Notes: generated by a model from the sequence alone, not told the origin. 64,000 bases of DNA from Lachnospiraceae bacterium (GCA_910574965.1 CAJTDB010000002.1:186001-250000); one strand, 5' to 3'. Counted from the first letter of the stretch, positions 19,886 through 29,997 are shown. Numbers and translations are program-made.

Positions 19886-21508
19886 TCAACTTTGCAACCA
19901 TTCATCCATATTTCCCATATTTTTATCAAGATAATTCATTCGCTCCTCCATAAAGTCCCGCAGGCCCTCATAATCTCCGTCGTGATGGCTGTCCGGCCAT
20001 CGCTGTGCGTCTCTTGCAAATGCACCGGAATCCTGTACCTGACGGATACAGCCGTCAAGAAGCTCCTGCATCTGTCCGTCGGAAAGAACTCCCTCCCGAA
20101 GGACCTCATAGCGTTCTTTTACAACGGTTTGAAGCCCGCCCGCGTTCAGCCGAAGGACCCGGTCCATAAAAGGCCACGACAAATACTGTCCGGCCCGCTC
20201 CGGTGCCTTTACAGTATACAGTTCTTCCTTTTGGTCCGTATAAACATTGCCCCAGGTCAGATCCACATCCCAGGGCACAAGGTACAGCCGTTCTCCTGCG
20301 GCTTCCCTTTTAAAAGCAAAAAACATATTTTTATAAATATTATCTTCCCCATAAATCATCTGAAGATACAGCCAGATATCTGCTGCATTGTCCATATTCA
20401 GAAGTTTTGCCGCATCTTCGGCAAATTCTTCATCTTCAGCCTCTGTTATGGCCACGAATCTTCGAAAACTTTGCCAGTCCTCCCGGTTTCCGCACGCTTC
20501 CTTTCCCTTAATCTCCATGCCCAGCACCGTCAGATATTCCTCCGGCCGGGCCGTATCCAGAAGCTCCGTGGACAGTTCCCTTCCGACAGTCCTTTTATAC
20601 AAATATTCCTGATCCGATATTTTCAGTTGGCGGCAGTCTATGGGTTCCAGTATTCCGTAAAGTCCCCGGTACTCTCCGTTGACCACCAGCTCCGCATATT
20701 CCATATGCGTCCCGTAATGGGCCTCGTAGGGCGTATCTGCTGCTCCAAAAGCATTCCAAAGCTCGATATTGAACTTGTCCCGCACTTTTGTCCCGTCACT
20801 GTAGATGGCATAAAAGATCCAGGAGTCCGAGTTCCTCATGCCAAAAACAGGCTTCGGATTCTCTTTGACCACTCCGGTGCCGGTCACGGAAATCAGATTC
20901 AGCCGGTAGCCTTTCTTTGGAAAAGCCCTCGTCGTCTGCCCTCTTTCATGGGCTTCAAAAACGGAACTTGTAATCCAGCCGTCCTTCCCGCAGTTTTCAT
21001 AAAACACTACGCTTCCCGCAAAAACCGTATCAATATCAAGATCCGCATCTGTCTCGATGCGTACGACCGGAAGCCCTGTAAAAACCACTGAAATCTGTGC
21101 ACATGCGCTTTCCTTCCATATAAGAAAGGGAATCGGCTCTCCTTCGGCTACGACCGTCTGCTTGTCCAGGACCGTATAGTCCGTCAGCGGAGCTGCCTGC
21201 AGTTCCCCGCCAAAAACGCTGAATGTTCCCTTCTCCCAATGGGGCTGTTCCATATCAACCGGAAGATACCACACCTTCGTGTCTTTGTCGCAGGCCAGTT
21301 CTTCTCCTTTGAAACAAAGGCGTATATCCTCCGGATTAAGAGAGTCCGGGAGCTGTTCAAGAATCTGTTTTGCCTGTCTTACTTCCCCTGCAAGCCCGCC
21401 GGACGGGAAATATTCCGGAGTCTCTTCTGTCAGAAAGCTCTTCACCGGGAAAAAGAGAATGCCTGTCAACAACAGGATGCTGAAAAATAATATCGTCCTT
21501 TTTCCCAT
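19886..21508 (-). CDS. CotH-family atypical kinase-like surface protein
   Basis: 540 residues. A signal anchor (about 5-25) places it outside the membrane. Family motifs include the FPKKGYRLNLI basic strand, the YEAHYGTHMEYAELVVNGEYRGLYGILEPID region and LVPWDVDLTWGN with the metal-binding Asp pair. CotH kinases phosphorylate coat proteins in Bacillus spores, but many clostridial members sit in surface-polymer loci as here, so the substrate is open. It forms a conserved-looking trio with the VTC and DUF4956 genes. Confidence 0.88.
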   Translation of the reverse strand: MGKRTILFFSILLLTGILFFPVKSFLTEETPEYFPSGGLAGEVRQAKQILEQLPDSLNPEDIRLCFKGEELACDKDTKVWYLPVDMEQPHWEKGTFSVFGGELQAAPLTDYTVLDKQTVVAEGEPIPFLIWKESACAQISVVFTGLPVVRIETDADLDIDTVFAGSVVFYENCGKDGWITSSVFEAHERGQTTRAFPKKGYRLNLISVTGTGVVKENPKPVFGMRNSDSWIFYAIYSDGTKVRDKFNIELWNAFGAADTPYEAHYGTHMEYAELVVNGEYRGLYGILEPIDCRQLKISDQEYLYKRTVGRELSTELLDTARPEEYLTVLGMEIKGKEACGNREDWQSFRRFVAITEAEDEEFAEDAAKLLNMDNAADIWLYLQMIYGEDNIYKNMFFAFKREAAGERLYLVPWDVDLTWGNVYTDQKEELYTVKAPERAGQYLSWPFMDRVLRLNAGGLQTVVKERYEVLREGVLSDGQMQELLDGCIRQVQDSGAFARDAQRWPDSHHDGDYEGLRDFMEERMNYLDKNMGNMDEWLQS

Positions 21509-21572
21509 TCGGTCTCTCCTGTCCCCTGCCTATTGTATCCCATTATAACAGCTTTCCTCTTAATACGCAATG

Positions 21573-22913
21573 TTACGTTTCCTTCTTCCGGATCTCGTAT
21601 TCGTCGGTCATCTCCCAAGTTTCCGCATTGTATGTGCTAATTTTTAAGCTGTCCGGGCTTACCTGCACCCCTGTTACTTCCGGCGTATCCCTTTTCTTGG
21701 AGACGGCCGCCTCGTCCTGGGAACCGGGGCGCCGGTACAAACTTCCGCTGGAAGAACTCAGCGTCACATACATCGTCCCTTCCGGATTGTCCGCCGGACT
21801 TTCATATTCCTGAAAGCTTCCATCTTCTTTGATAAAATGTGTCCGCACATACGCGTGGTCGTGTCCGCACATGACCAGATCAATGTCATAGGCAGCCGCA
21901 AACTCCAGAAAATAAGGGCGGATGTTCCTTGCATTTTCCACATAACTCTCATAGGCATTATAAGGAGAAAAATGTGAAAATACGATCCTCCACTTCGTAT
22001 CCGGATTAGCCTCCACTGCGGATGCTATAAACTCCTTATGCTCTCCCCATTTGGATGCATCCATCGTGTTAAGCACAAGGAACAAGGCATTCCCTCTTGT
22101 AAACCAGTAGTCTCCGTCCCCGTCGTCATCACAAGTGCCGAGGGATGACTGATTCGGCAGGGTAAAATGCTCCGAATACTGGGGGCCTCCCACATCATGA
22201 TTCCCCTTGACCGGCGCTAAAGAGAGGCTGTAGAGAACGCCCTGATTCAAAAATGCGCCGTACTCCTCCCCGTCGTCAAAATCGTTCACCTGATCGCCTA
22301 AAGAGACTAAAAATCCCGCATCCGGGAAATGATACTTAACTTTGTTCAAAAGCCGGTGCCAGTTGTTCTTCTGCCGGTTCATCTCCTCCACCGGCTTTCC
22401 AAGCTGGGCATCCCCCACTGCTGCAAAAGTAAATGTATCCGACAAGGCAGGCGTTGTATACATATACACCGGTGACAGCGCCTCTTTTGTCCCCACCTGA
22501 TACTGGTATTCCGTCTCCGGAAGCAGTCCCGTGACGGTCGCACGATTTACATAATATCCGGATGTGACTTCTGACGCCATTACAGAAGCATCATAGAGCA
22601 CAGCATTTTGAAAGTCTTCATCATCCGCCGTCGTCCAATATACCTGCCCCGCCTCCTCTTCCGGAGAGAACCAGGTCAGACTGACTTCTTCCTCTGTGCT
22701 TCCCACATTGACGGATAAAAAACGGATGGGCGTGCTGGTAATCATAGGCACGGAATAGTCCGGTGCCGTCCCCCAGTTCTCCTCTCCCGGCGCCGGCGGC
22801 TCTTTTTCCTCCTCCGCAGCCGTATCTTCTCCCGGCTTTTCTGTTTCTTTTCCACATGCCGGAAGCATCAGAACAGTCAGAAGCATGACGAGTATCCTCA
22901 GACGTTTTTTCAT
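21573..22913 (-). CDS. Secreted metallophosphoesterase (purple-acid-phosphatase-like) lipoprotein
   Basis: 446 residues. Signal peptide with lipobox LPAC (Cys20), an acidic linker, a fibronectin-III-like N-terminal domain (about 60-155, ending in GLLPETEYQYQVG) and a calcineurin-like phosphoesterase domain with VGDAQLG, SLGDQVND, VKGNHDVGG, VFSHFSPY and MCGHDHAYVRTH, covering all metal ligands. It should hydrolyse phosphate esters outside the cell. Beside CotH, VTC and a putative glycan kinase it may remove or trim phosphate on the surface polymer (inference). Confidence 0.92.
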   Translation of the reverse strand: MKKRLRILVMLLTVLMLPACGKETEKPGEDTAAEEEKEPPAPGEENWGTAPDYSVPMITSTPIRFLSVNVGSTEEEVSLTWFSPEEEAGQVYWTTADDEDFQNAVLYDASVMASEVTSGYYVNRATVTGLLPETEYQYQVGTKEALSPVYMYTTPALSDTFTFAAVGDAQLGKPVEEMNRQKNNWHRLLNKVKYHFPDAGFLVSLGDQVNDFDDGEEYGAFLNQGVLYSLSLAPVKGNHDVGGPQYSEHFTLPNQSSLGTCDDDGDGDYWFTRGNALFLVLNTMDASKWGEHKEFIASAVEANPDTKWRIVFSHFSPYNAYESYVENARNIRPYFLEFAAAYDIDLVMCGHDHAYVRTHFIKEDGSFQEYESPADNPEGTMYVTLSSSSGSLYRRPGSQDEAAVSKKRDTPEVTGVQVSPDSLKISTYNAETWEMTDEYEIRKKET

Positions 22914-22928
22914 ATTGTATGGTCTCCT

Positions 22929-23318
22929 TTAGTTTTTCTTCTCTATAAATATTTTCCGGCTGATGAAATTATACACCATTACCACGGCTGTCGCTCCGAC
23001 TTTGGACAGCCGGTAATCAATCTTAAGTGTCTCTACGGAAAACCACATACAAACTTCATTGATTCCCAGTCCAATCACGCTCAGCAGCACAAACATGGCA
23101 AATTCGCCGGTCTTTTTTCTCTTTTTATCCGTCTCAAACACAAAGGTAATGCTCAGGATATAATTGACGATCACAGACACGGTAAAAGAAATCCCGCAGG
23201 AAAGACGGTAGTCCACACCGAACCGCTCCACCAGAAGCACCATGATCTCATAGTCAATAAAAAAGCACAGAAATCCTACAAATCCAAACTTTATGATCTG
23301 TCCCGCCAGTTTTTTCAT
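22929..23318 (-). CDS. GtrA-family membrane protein
   Basis: 129 residues with four membrane helices, including IKFGFVGFLCFFIDYEIMVLL and the C-terminal KVGATAVVMVYNFISRKIFI, the pattern of GtrA. GtrA-like proteins are thought to help flip undecaprenyl-phosphate-linked sugars for decoration of surface glycans. It overlaps the SGNH hydrolase gene upstream by 4 bp. A GT39-type enzyme that would use such a lipid-linked sugar donor is encoded divergently at 33766-35277. Confidence 0.93.
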   Translation of the reverse strand: MKKLAGQIIKFGFVGFLCFFIDYEIMVLLVERFGVDYRLSCGISFTVSVIVNYILSITFVFETDKKRKKTGEFAMFVLLSVIGLGINEVCMWFSVETLKIDYRLSKVGATAVVMVYNFISRKIFIEKKN

Positions 23319-24541
23319 CTGTTACGCTCCCATTCTGTTCTTGTTCCGCATATTACGCTGTACAGGCAGTCTGCAATCTGCCGGTATCCGGCCCTGCCCG
23401 GATGAACAGCATCCACCGGCACTTCCATCGTCTCCTCCGAATGAGGGTTGACCGGCACCATCTCCGTATCAAAATTATGAGCACTGTCATGACAGATGCC
23501 TGCCGGTACGAAATACAGTTGTTTCTCGTTCTTTAATGTTTCCTCCAGATAGATCATCAGATCAAAGACCTTCTGATCCTCTTCATATTTATAACGGTCA
23601 CCGTAGAGCGCATAACCTTCCTTGCTGCTCCAGGAGCCGATGCCGTCCTGATTCGCCGGATACAGCGTATGGACCAGATAGATCGGAAGCTCCTTGTCGT
23701 TCTCATGAATATTTTTCACGATCCTGATAATATTATCCCCGTTTTCCACCGGATCCGCAGCAAGGCCGTTGGTTCCCAGAAATATTTCCACAGCATCCGG
23801 TTCAAATCCCGTAGTCTCCTTGTAGTATCCCCAGTCAAAAGTCCCTGTTTCTTCCTTATAGAAAGGATGTACTTCTTCCTCCGGCTCCTCCATGGTATAA
23901 CCGGTCCCGGACAGATAGTCCGCTGCCGAAAACCCCCGTCTGGCCTCCGTAAGCGAGCCGCCCACACCCCTGGTTCCCATATAGACAATCTGACCATCCG
24001 TCAGTTCATTCAGCCGCTCATAGGTTGCCGTATTACAGGACAGGCTGTCTCCGATGGTCAGAAGCGAAAAGCTCTCCTTGCTGGCCGGAACGATCTTAAG
24101 CTCCGTGGACACTTTTGCCACCTGTGCGCCGTTGTCGTCGAAAATTGTAAAAATGAGCGGATAAGTCCCGATCAGCTCTTCCCGACCGGTTACAGAAAAT
24201 TTCCGCTGCATGTTCCTTCCTACAGCGCAGGTCCATTTTACATTATAATTACGGATGCGCGTCCCAAGAGAGGATACCTGGTCATTGTACAGCTCCAGCG
24301 TCACGCCTGAGGCTACATAGATCTCTTTGGGAAGAAACATCTGCACACTGGAGAACAGGCCCTCGTCGTTTTGAACCACGCCTTTGGCCTCCAGCTCTTT
24401 TTCCAGCACCTTTACTTCGTATTCGCGGGCAGTCTCATGGATCACAAGCACAGTGCCAAGGAAGATGCAGCAGGCGGTCAGGGCCAGAATGGTGCTTCGG
24501 TATGCATTTCTTATGACTTTTTCGCGTTCAATTCTCTTCAT
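23315..24541 (-). CDS. SGNH/GDSL-family hydrolase with N-terminal anchor
   Basis: 408 residues. One N-terminal membrane helix (about 14-32), an extracellular beta-rich part (to about 165), then an SGNH domain with TIGDSLSCNT (catalytic Ser), FLGTNGLAADP (Asn block) and DAVHPGRAGYRQIAD (Asp-His pair). Such enzymes add or remove acyl groups on surface sugars. Its setting suggests an O-acetyl esterase or transferase acting on the exported polysaccharide (inference). Coupled to GtrA by a 4-bp overlap. Confidence 0.88.
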   Translation of the reverse strand: MKRIEREKVIRNAYRSTILALTACCIFLGTVLVIHETAREYEVKVLEKELEAKGVVQNDEGLFSSVQMFLPKEIYVASGVTLELYNDQVSSLGTRIRNYNVKWTCAVGRNMQRKFSVTGREELIGTYPLIFTIFDDNGAQVAKVSTELKIVPASKESFSLLTIGDSLSCNTATYERLNELTDGQIVYMGTRGVGGSLTEARRGFSAADYLSGTGYTMEEPEEEVHPFYKEETGTFDWGYYKETTGFEPDAVEIFLGTNGLAADPVENGDNIIRIVKNIHENDKELPIYLVHTLYPANQDGIGSWSSKEGYALYGDRYKYEEDQKVFDLMIYLEETLKNEKQLYFVPAGICHDSAHNFDTEMVPVNPHSEETMEVPVDAVHPGRAGYRQIADCLYSVICGTRTEWERNR

Positions 24542-24634
24542 AGATTTACAGTCCCCCTGCCGCTTTGTGCTGGCCGTCTTTGGATGCCTGTCAAAATATA
24601 AACTATGGTTTACATTTCCAGTCAGCCAGTACGT

Positions 24635-26527
24635 CTAAAACTTTAGTGTAAAATCAGAATAGTCCAGTGAAAAGTTGGGATTATAGTAGGGATCCCCTGC
24701 TTCTAGCTCTGCTTTCCATTTTTCCCGGAAATGCGCGCACTCTCTTTCGTAGCGGCGAAGCTTCTCTCCTTCTTCCATGCCTCTGGTCTTGGATTCGTAA
24801 TGATAAAGTTCTGCAAAAGGAGTGAAAATATTCAGATACCCTTTCGCCCGGATCTTCAGGCAGAAGTCCACATCATTCAAAGAGATCGTAAATGTCTCAT
24901 CAAGGCCCTCTACCTCTTCATAAACCGTACGTTTTACCAGAAGGCACGCCGCAGTTACGGCAGTCACGTCCTGAGCGTAGCAGAGCCGCCCCATATAGCC
25001 TAAATGTTCTTTGGGCATCTTATAATGGGTATGTCCCGCAGAACGGTGTGCCCCCAGTCCGATCACTACGCCCGCATGCTGGATCGTATGGTCCCCATAA
25101 TAAAGCTTTGCCCCCACGGCTCCCACATCCTCGCGCTGGGCATACATAAGCATCTGTTCCATCCAGTCCGGTGTGATAATCTCCGTATCGTTGTTCAGAA
25201 ACAGCAGATAATCTCCTTTGGCACAGGACACACCATAATTATTGATCTTGGAATAATTAAACGTTCCATCATAAGTGATAACCCGGACTTCAGGAAATGC
25301 CTCCAGCTCCCGGTAATAATCCAGGATACTCTGCTCCCGACTGTTGTTTTCCACGACAATAATCTCAAAGTGCCGCCAGGTAGACTTCTTCTGAATCGAT
25401 TCGATGCATCGTCTTAAATCCGTCTCATGGTCCTTGTTGGGAATCACGATACTGATAAGAGGCTCTCCCTTGATGGGATACCGCACCTGAAAGATCGTCG
25501 GAAAGGCGCGGGTACTCTCCACCTCCACCTCTACCCCGTAATAATCTTTCATATGGTCGCGAACCGCCCGCCTGGCCGCATCGATGGCATAGGTTTTCGC
25601 GCCGATGTCCGCCGCCACGGAAGCCGGATGCGAACGCCAATAGTAGAGTATTTTTGGAATATGCTGTACGTTTTTCGCCTCTTCCGTCAGCCGAAGAATC
25701 ATGTCGTGATCCTGACTCCCGTCATACTCCGGCCGAAACAGACCGGTCTTCTCAAGAAGCGCCGCGTCGAATACAGAGAAATGACAAATATAATTATTGG
25801 CCCGCAGATTGTCCGGAGAATAGTCCGGCTTAAAATGCAGCACGATCAAATCATCCAAATTCGGCGAAGTAAACGTAGCCTCATCCGTATACACATAATC
25901 TGCATGTTTCTCGCAGATGACTTTCATGCATTCATACAAAAGACTTGGATGCATCACATCATCATGATCGAATAATCCGATGTAGTCCCCGGAAGCCATG
26001 GAAAAGCATACGTTGGTATTGCCGGAAATACCGAGATTTTTCTCAATCTTCTGATAGAGAATCCGGCTGTCTTCCTTCTGGTATCCGGCACAGATGCTGC
26101 CTACATCCGGATGCTTTTCGTCGCTTCCGTCTGCCAGACAAAGCTCCCAGTTCTTATAAGTTTGGGCTTTGACAGAATCGATCATCTCCCGGAGGAATTT
26201 CTCCGGCGTATTGTAGAGAGGCACTAAGATACTGATCTTTATGTTTTTCGAAAATACAGTCTCCTCCTCCAAGCGGCGCTGTGCCTCTGCAGGAAAGCTC
26301 TTTGTGCCGAAGTCCACGCGCTTTACCGCCTCTCCCCGCTTCTGCTTCCACCGCTTGTACATGCCCCTGAAGCCGCCATAATGAATATAGGCATTTTTCA
26401 TACGCAGGAAAAAGTGTACGATGACGCGCAGAGGTTTGCTGGCTTTCCAGTACCAGGTATCACGCACTTTGTCAAATCGTTTGTCTCTGTGGGCAGGAAG
26501 ATCTGCCGGATTGTGTTCTTTACTCAT
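24635..26527 (-). CDS. Two-domain GT2 glycosyltransferase
   Basis: About 630 residues from ATG 26527 (the open frame begins 14 codons earlier). Two full GT2 domains: the first with ISILVPLYNTPEKFLREM and FDHDDVMHPSLLYE, the second with ISIVIPNKDHETDLRRC, VVENNSREQS, LLFLNNDTEIITPD and SLNDVDFCLKIRAKGY. Paralogous to the protein at 16564-18330, but with both metal sites preserved. It likely extends the polysaccharide chain, perhaps with two linkages. It begins 17 bp after the methyltransferase/kinase gene ends. Confidence 0.92.
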   Translation of the reverse strand: MSKEHNPADLPAHRDKRFDKVRDTWYWKASKPLRVIVHFFLRMKNAYIHYGGFRGMYKRWKQKRGEAVKRVDFGTKSFPAEAQRRLEEETVFSKNIKISILVPLYNTPEKFLREMIDSVKAQTYKNWELCLADGSDEKHPDVGSICAGYQKEDSRILYQKIEKNLGISGNTNVCFSMASGDYIGLFDHDDVMHPSLLYECMKVICEKHADYVYTDEATFTSPNLDDLIVLHFKPDYSPDNLRANNYICHFSVFDAALLEKTGLFRPEYDGSQDHDMILRLTEEAKNVQHIPKILYYWRSHPASVAADIGAKTYAIDAARRAVRDHMKDYYGVEVEVESTRAFPTIFQVRYPIKGEPLISIVIPNKDHETDLRRCIESIQKKSTWRHFEIIVVENNSREQSILDYYRELEAFPEVRVITYDGTFNYSKINNYGVSCAKGDYLLFLNNDTEIITPDWMEQMLMYAQREDVGAVGAKLYYGDHTIQHAGVVIGLGAHRSAGHTHYKMPKEHLGYMGRLCYAQDVTAVTAACLLVKRTVYEEVEGLDETFTISLNDVDFCLKIRAKGYLNIFTPFAELYHYESKTRGMEEGEKLRRYERECAHFREKWKAELEAGDPYYNPNFSLDYSDFTLKF

Positions 26528-26544
26528 AATGTGCTCTTTCTGTC

Positions 26545-28674
26545 TTATTTTCGAAATATACGCTTCCATTTTTTCAAAAAACGCAAAGGAGCGCTCTCAT
26601 AAAGCCGTTCCGCCGCACGGACACGGTTCAGAAGGTTCATGCAGGCGTAGGCTGTATCCGGGTGCAATTCCTGAATCGTCAGTTCCGCATAGATGCGTCC
26701 GGTACCCGGAACCAGTCCGGAAATCGTAATCTGCGGATCAGTGGTGGAATAAAGGATTCCCTGATCTTCTAACTCCCGGCCGTTATGGGTATAGTTCAGC
26801 GGGTATGTGCCTCCAAGCTCTCCCAACAGGCGTTTGATCTTCACAAGGCCCGTGCATTCCATAGGGTCCAGACGAACTGCCTGGGTACCCTCCGGCAGCA
26901 CAAGTTCCAGGTGAAAGACACCGTACTTGTCAGTCTCCTGTCCGTCAAGCCAGAAGGAACCGGATTCCAGAAAGCCATTTCCGGTATCCAGATACACTTG
27001 TATCCGGTTCTTTTTTATATGGGCCAGCAGCTCGGTCAGCAAAAGCGTACGCCCGGCCGTCTCCATATAATGACTTTCTATAGGTTTTGTCCCGCCGAGA
27101 AGCCAGAGTTGAAAATGATGCTCCATAGCTTCAAAGATCCGTTCCTCCTCCGGGGTGATGCCCATCTGGGCCATAAGCCCTAACGCCTTCACATCTTCCC
27201 GGCTGTATTCATAGAGGGAAAGGGCCCGCCACAGCAGATACTCTACCGGAACCTGTACCGGAAAGGTCCACTCATAGTCAATGATCTGCATCCCCTCTTC
27301 CGTCTCCATCAGATTGCCGAAGATCCAGTCCAGATTGTTCATCTTCGCTCCTTCATAGGCACGCACAAACTCCGGATTTCCAAACATCTTTGTAAATTCC
27401 CGGCTTTTTCTGAAAGGCTCTGTCTCTAAAGTACTTTTCAGAAGCGCCTGATACCCGGACAGCTCCTTTAAAAGGGTTCCATAATCTTTCCGGCTTCTAA
27501 GTTCGTCCAGATGCTCTTCAAAGGTTCGTCCTTTCAGATATTCAAAACAGGCGGCTGTCCCCTGAAGACGGCACCGATTAGCACTAATATGATTCTTTTT
27601 ATAGGTTCTGTCAAGTATTTCTTCCCATTCCTTCAAAGCCCGGACATGTTCTTCTGCCTCTTTTGACAGAGGGACTTTCCGCACTTCCAGCCCTTCTGCT
27701 CTTTTTACAATATCTGTACGTATCATAAACCGTTCTGCCCGGTCGTTGGAATACTTGGTATAAATGATCCGTTCTTCCGGCTCAGGACCGATGACACAGA
27801 GGAACGCATTGGCCGTCTGCGGATACTGCCCGTCCCGGATCAACTGGTCATAAACGAGCTTCTCGTCAAACAGTACCAGCCGTTCCCCCTCAAAATTGCG
27901 AAGATTGCTGTGAAGCTCTCCGGCCTGCGCAGGCCGCTCATCTGAATGAATCACTGTGGGGAACCACAGTTCCGGATAAGGATAATAGAAAAAGATCTGC
28001 TCTTCTTTGCATCCGCTCTCCTTTAGAATCTGCTCGATCTCTCTTCGGGAACGGCCAGGTCCCTTTCCCATAAGGCTGTCAAAATAATTCCCCGTACGAG
28101 GTTCTAAAGCTCCTGCCCAATATTTGAGGCCAAACCGGTTGTCAGCCGCCAGAACCAGATGTCCTTCCGGCTTTAGATGTGCCAGCAACCTCTTAACCGC
28201 CTCTGTCTCCGGATGCGCTCCGGCTATATATTTTACCGCATCCGCCAGCACCGAAGGAGCTATAATCCAGTCATAAGTACCTTCTAACTGCTGCCAAGGA
28301 TCCCCTGCAAATACCTGCAGATTGTCTGCATGAGCATAACGCCGGGCCAGTATCCGGCAGCGGGCAAGGCTCTCTTCCAGACAGACCACCTGTCCGGCCT
28401 TTTTCAGCAGTCCTCCCGTCAACTGCCCCGTATCTGCTCCGAACTCCAGCACCGTATCCTCGCTCCTGACCGGAAGCCATTCCGTCAGGTTCCCCCGCAG
28501 ATGGGACAGATGGTACAGAACCGGGAAATCCGACACACGTTCCCGGTGACAGTCAAACCCGGATTCCACCAAGGCCAGGATTTTCGCATCCTCCGGCCGC
28601 GGCTTTTGCAGTTCCTCTAACTCCTTTGGACTCCAAAGGGAAACTTTTCCATACTTTTCCTCAAACATGTCCAT
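26545..28674 (-). CDS. Methyltransferase-kinase-like fusion, possible glycan chain terminator
   Basis: 709 residues. Residues about 60-270 form a class I SAM methyltransferase (LEFGADTGQLTGGLL as the SAM loop). About 285-500 look like an aminoglycoside-phosphotransferase-type kinase: VRKVPL strand, hinge-like CFEYLKGRTFEEHL, and NNLDWIFGNLM followed by IIDYEW, corresponding to catalytic Asp, Asn and the metal-binding Asp. The last 120 residues are beta-rich. This order recalls WbdD of E. coli O9a, which methylates and phosphorylates the chain end to stop growth before export by Wzm/Wzt. Here the Wzt gene ends just 4 bp upstream. Function by analogy only. Confidence 0.72.
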   Translation of the reverse strand: MDMFEEKYGKVSLWSPKELEELQKPRPEDAKILALVESGFDCHRERVSDFPVLYHLSHLRGNLTEWLPVRSEDTVLEFGADTGQLTGGLLKKAGQVVCLEESLARCRILARRYAHADNLQVFAGDPWQQLEGTYDWIIAPSVLADAVKYIAGAHPETEAVKRLLAHLKPEGHLVLAADNRFGLKYWAGALEPRTGNYFDSLMGKGPGRSRREIEQILKESGCKEEQIFFYYPYPELWFPTVIHSDERPAQAGELHSNLRNFEGERLVLFDEKLVYDQLIRDGQYPQTANAFLCVIGPEPEERIIYTKYSNDRAERFMIRTDIVKRAEGLEVRKVPLSKEAEEHVRALKEWEEILDRTYKKNHISANRCRLQGTAACFEYLKGRTFEEHLDELRSRKDYGTLLKELSGYQALLKSTLETEPFRKSREFTKMFGNPEFVRAYEGAKMNNLDWIFGNLMETEEGMQIIDYEWTFPVQVPVEYLLWRALSLYEYSREDVKALGLMAQMGITPEEERIFEAMEHHFQLWLLGGTKPIESHYMETAGRTLLLTELLAHIKKNRIQVYLDTGNGFLESGSFWLDGQETDKYGVFHLELVLPEGTQAVRLDPMECTGLVKIKRLLGELGGTYPLNYTHNGRELEDQGILYSTTDPQITISGLVPGTGRIYAELTIQELHPDTAYACMNLLNRVRAAERLYESAPLRFLKKWKRIFRK

Positions 28675-28678
28675 CCGT

Positions 28679-29959
28679 TTATCCCTTTTCCACGGTAATT
28701 ACCGTATTCATATCATAAAATCCTACGGTATCTTTGCTGGATAATACTGTCAGCCCAATAAGATCATACAATCTATGATACACCTTAAATTCGTCTCCCG
28801 CATATCCGGTACACCCAAGGGACAGCAGATAATCCCCGCCCTGCAAGTCAATCCGCTGGGTATAGGTGACAATCCGCGTCTCTCCCGCTTCCACCACGCC
28901 CGTCTCCACCCGCTCAAACATACTGTTGGTGCCGGTAATATCCGTTCCCTGCTTATTGCGGATGGTAATCGTAAAGATCGGATCTTTAATCCGGCTGTAA
29001 AAAGAAACCTTCGCCTTTACCTGACACTCAGAGCCTTTCTCAATAATACTGGAAAACTGCCCATACTGATCGATAATCCCAAAATCTACGATCTCCGCCT
29101 GCTTTTCTCCATAATCCAAAAGAGCAGGATTGACCTCAAAATGGTCTTTCCATGCCTTTCCTTCCAGGGTGTGCCGGTGAATCTCGCTCTTTTGACCTAC
29201 ATCTTCCAGTGTCTCCTCGTCCAACTGATGCACGAGAAGCTTCTTATACATGTTGACCATATCCTTCGGCGAACCTTCCGCCAGCTTCACGCCTTTGTGA
29301 AGAAGGACCACCCGGTCGCAGTATTTGGCAATGCTGGTCAGATCATGACTCACAAACAGGATTGTCTTGCCAAGCTTTTTAAACTCTTCAAATTTGTGAT
29401 AACATTTTGCCTGAAAAAATACATCCCCCACCGACAGCGCTTCGTCTACGATGAGGATCTCCGGATCAATATTGATGGCCACGGCAAAAGCCAGCCGCAC
29501 GAACATGCCGCTGGAATAAGTTTTGACCGGCTGATGGATAAATTCTCCGATATCTGCAAAATCCAGAATATCCTGCAGGCGCTCCTCGATTTCCTTTTCC
29601 GAAAAGCCCAGCATAGTCCCGTTCAGATATACGTTCTCCAGGCCGGTGTATTCCATATTAAATCCGGCTCCCAGCTCTAAAAGGGCCGAGATCCGTCCTT
29701 CGATCTTCATCTTTCCGTCCGTAGTTCCCAGGACACCGGTGATAATCTTTAAAATCGTAGATTTTCCGGAACCGTTGACTCCGATGATTCCCACGGTTTC
29801 CCCCTGACGAATGGTCATGCTCACATCTTTCAGGGCGTAGTGTTCACTGTAGCATTTTTTCCGCGTCAGACCAAGAGCGTCCTTTAAGCGGTCCCGGTTC
29901 CGGTTGTATAGTTTATAAATCTTTGTAATATGTTCCAGTCGGATGGCTTCCCTGTCCAT
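28679..29959 (-). CDS. wzt: Polysaccharide ABC exporter ATP-binding protein with C-terminal carbohydrate-binding domain (Wzt-like)
   Basis: 426 residues. ABC domain with Walker A GVNGSGKST, signature YSSGM, Walker B ILIVDEALSVGD and the switch His in VSHD. About residues 270-426 form an additional Ig-like Wzt_C domain (WKDHFEVNPALLDYGEKQAE onward), which in O9a-type systems recognises the modified chain end. It pairs with the Wzm permease gene upstream. The start at ATG 29959 with AGAGG is preferred to a GTG two codons earlier. Confidence 0.93.
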   Translation of the reverse strand: MDREAIRLEHITKIYKLYNRNRDRLKDALGLTRKKCYSEHYALKDVSMTIRQGETVGIIGVNGSGKSTILKIITGVLGTTDGKMKIEGRISALLELGAGFNMEYTGLENVYLNGTMLGFSEKEIEERLQDILDFADIGEFIHQPVKTYSSGMFVRLAFAVAINIDPEILIVDEALSVGDVFFQAKCYHKFEEFKKLGKTILFVSHDLTSIAKYCDRVVLLHKGVKLAEGSPKDMVNMYKKLLVHQLDEETLEDVGQKSEIHRHTLEGKAWKDHFEVNPALLDYGEKQAEIVDFGIIDQYGQFSSIIEKGSECQVKAKVSFYSRIKDPIFTITIRNKQGTDITGTNSMFERVETGVVEAGETRIVTYTQRIDLQGGDYLLSLGCTGYAGDEFKVYHRLYDLIGLTVLSSKDTVGFYDMNTVITVEKG

Positions 29960-29997
29960 AGACACCTCTTATCTTGCTTCTCCTTTTGCGCGCACAT

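Noticed and set aside
23335-23360. Another ttccgcat match near the SGNH hydrolase end
   Set aside because: Only 8 bases agree, there is no palindrome and no downstream start codon.
26545-28674. Frameshift or gene fusion error in the methyltransferase-kinase gene
   Set aside because: The frame is open throughout with normal codon use, and domain joints lie in plausible linkers, so the fusion looks real.
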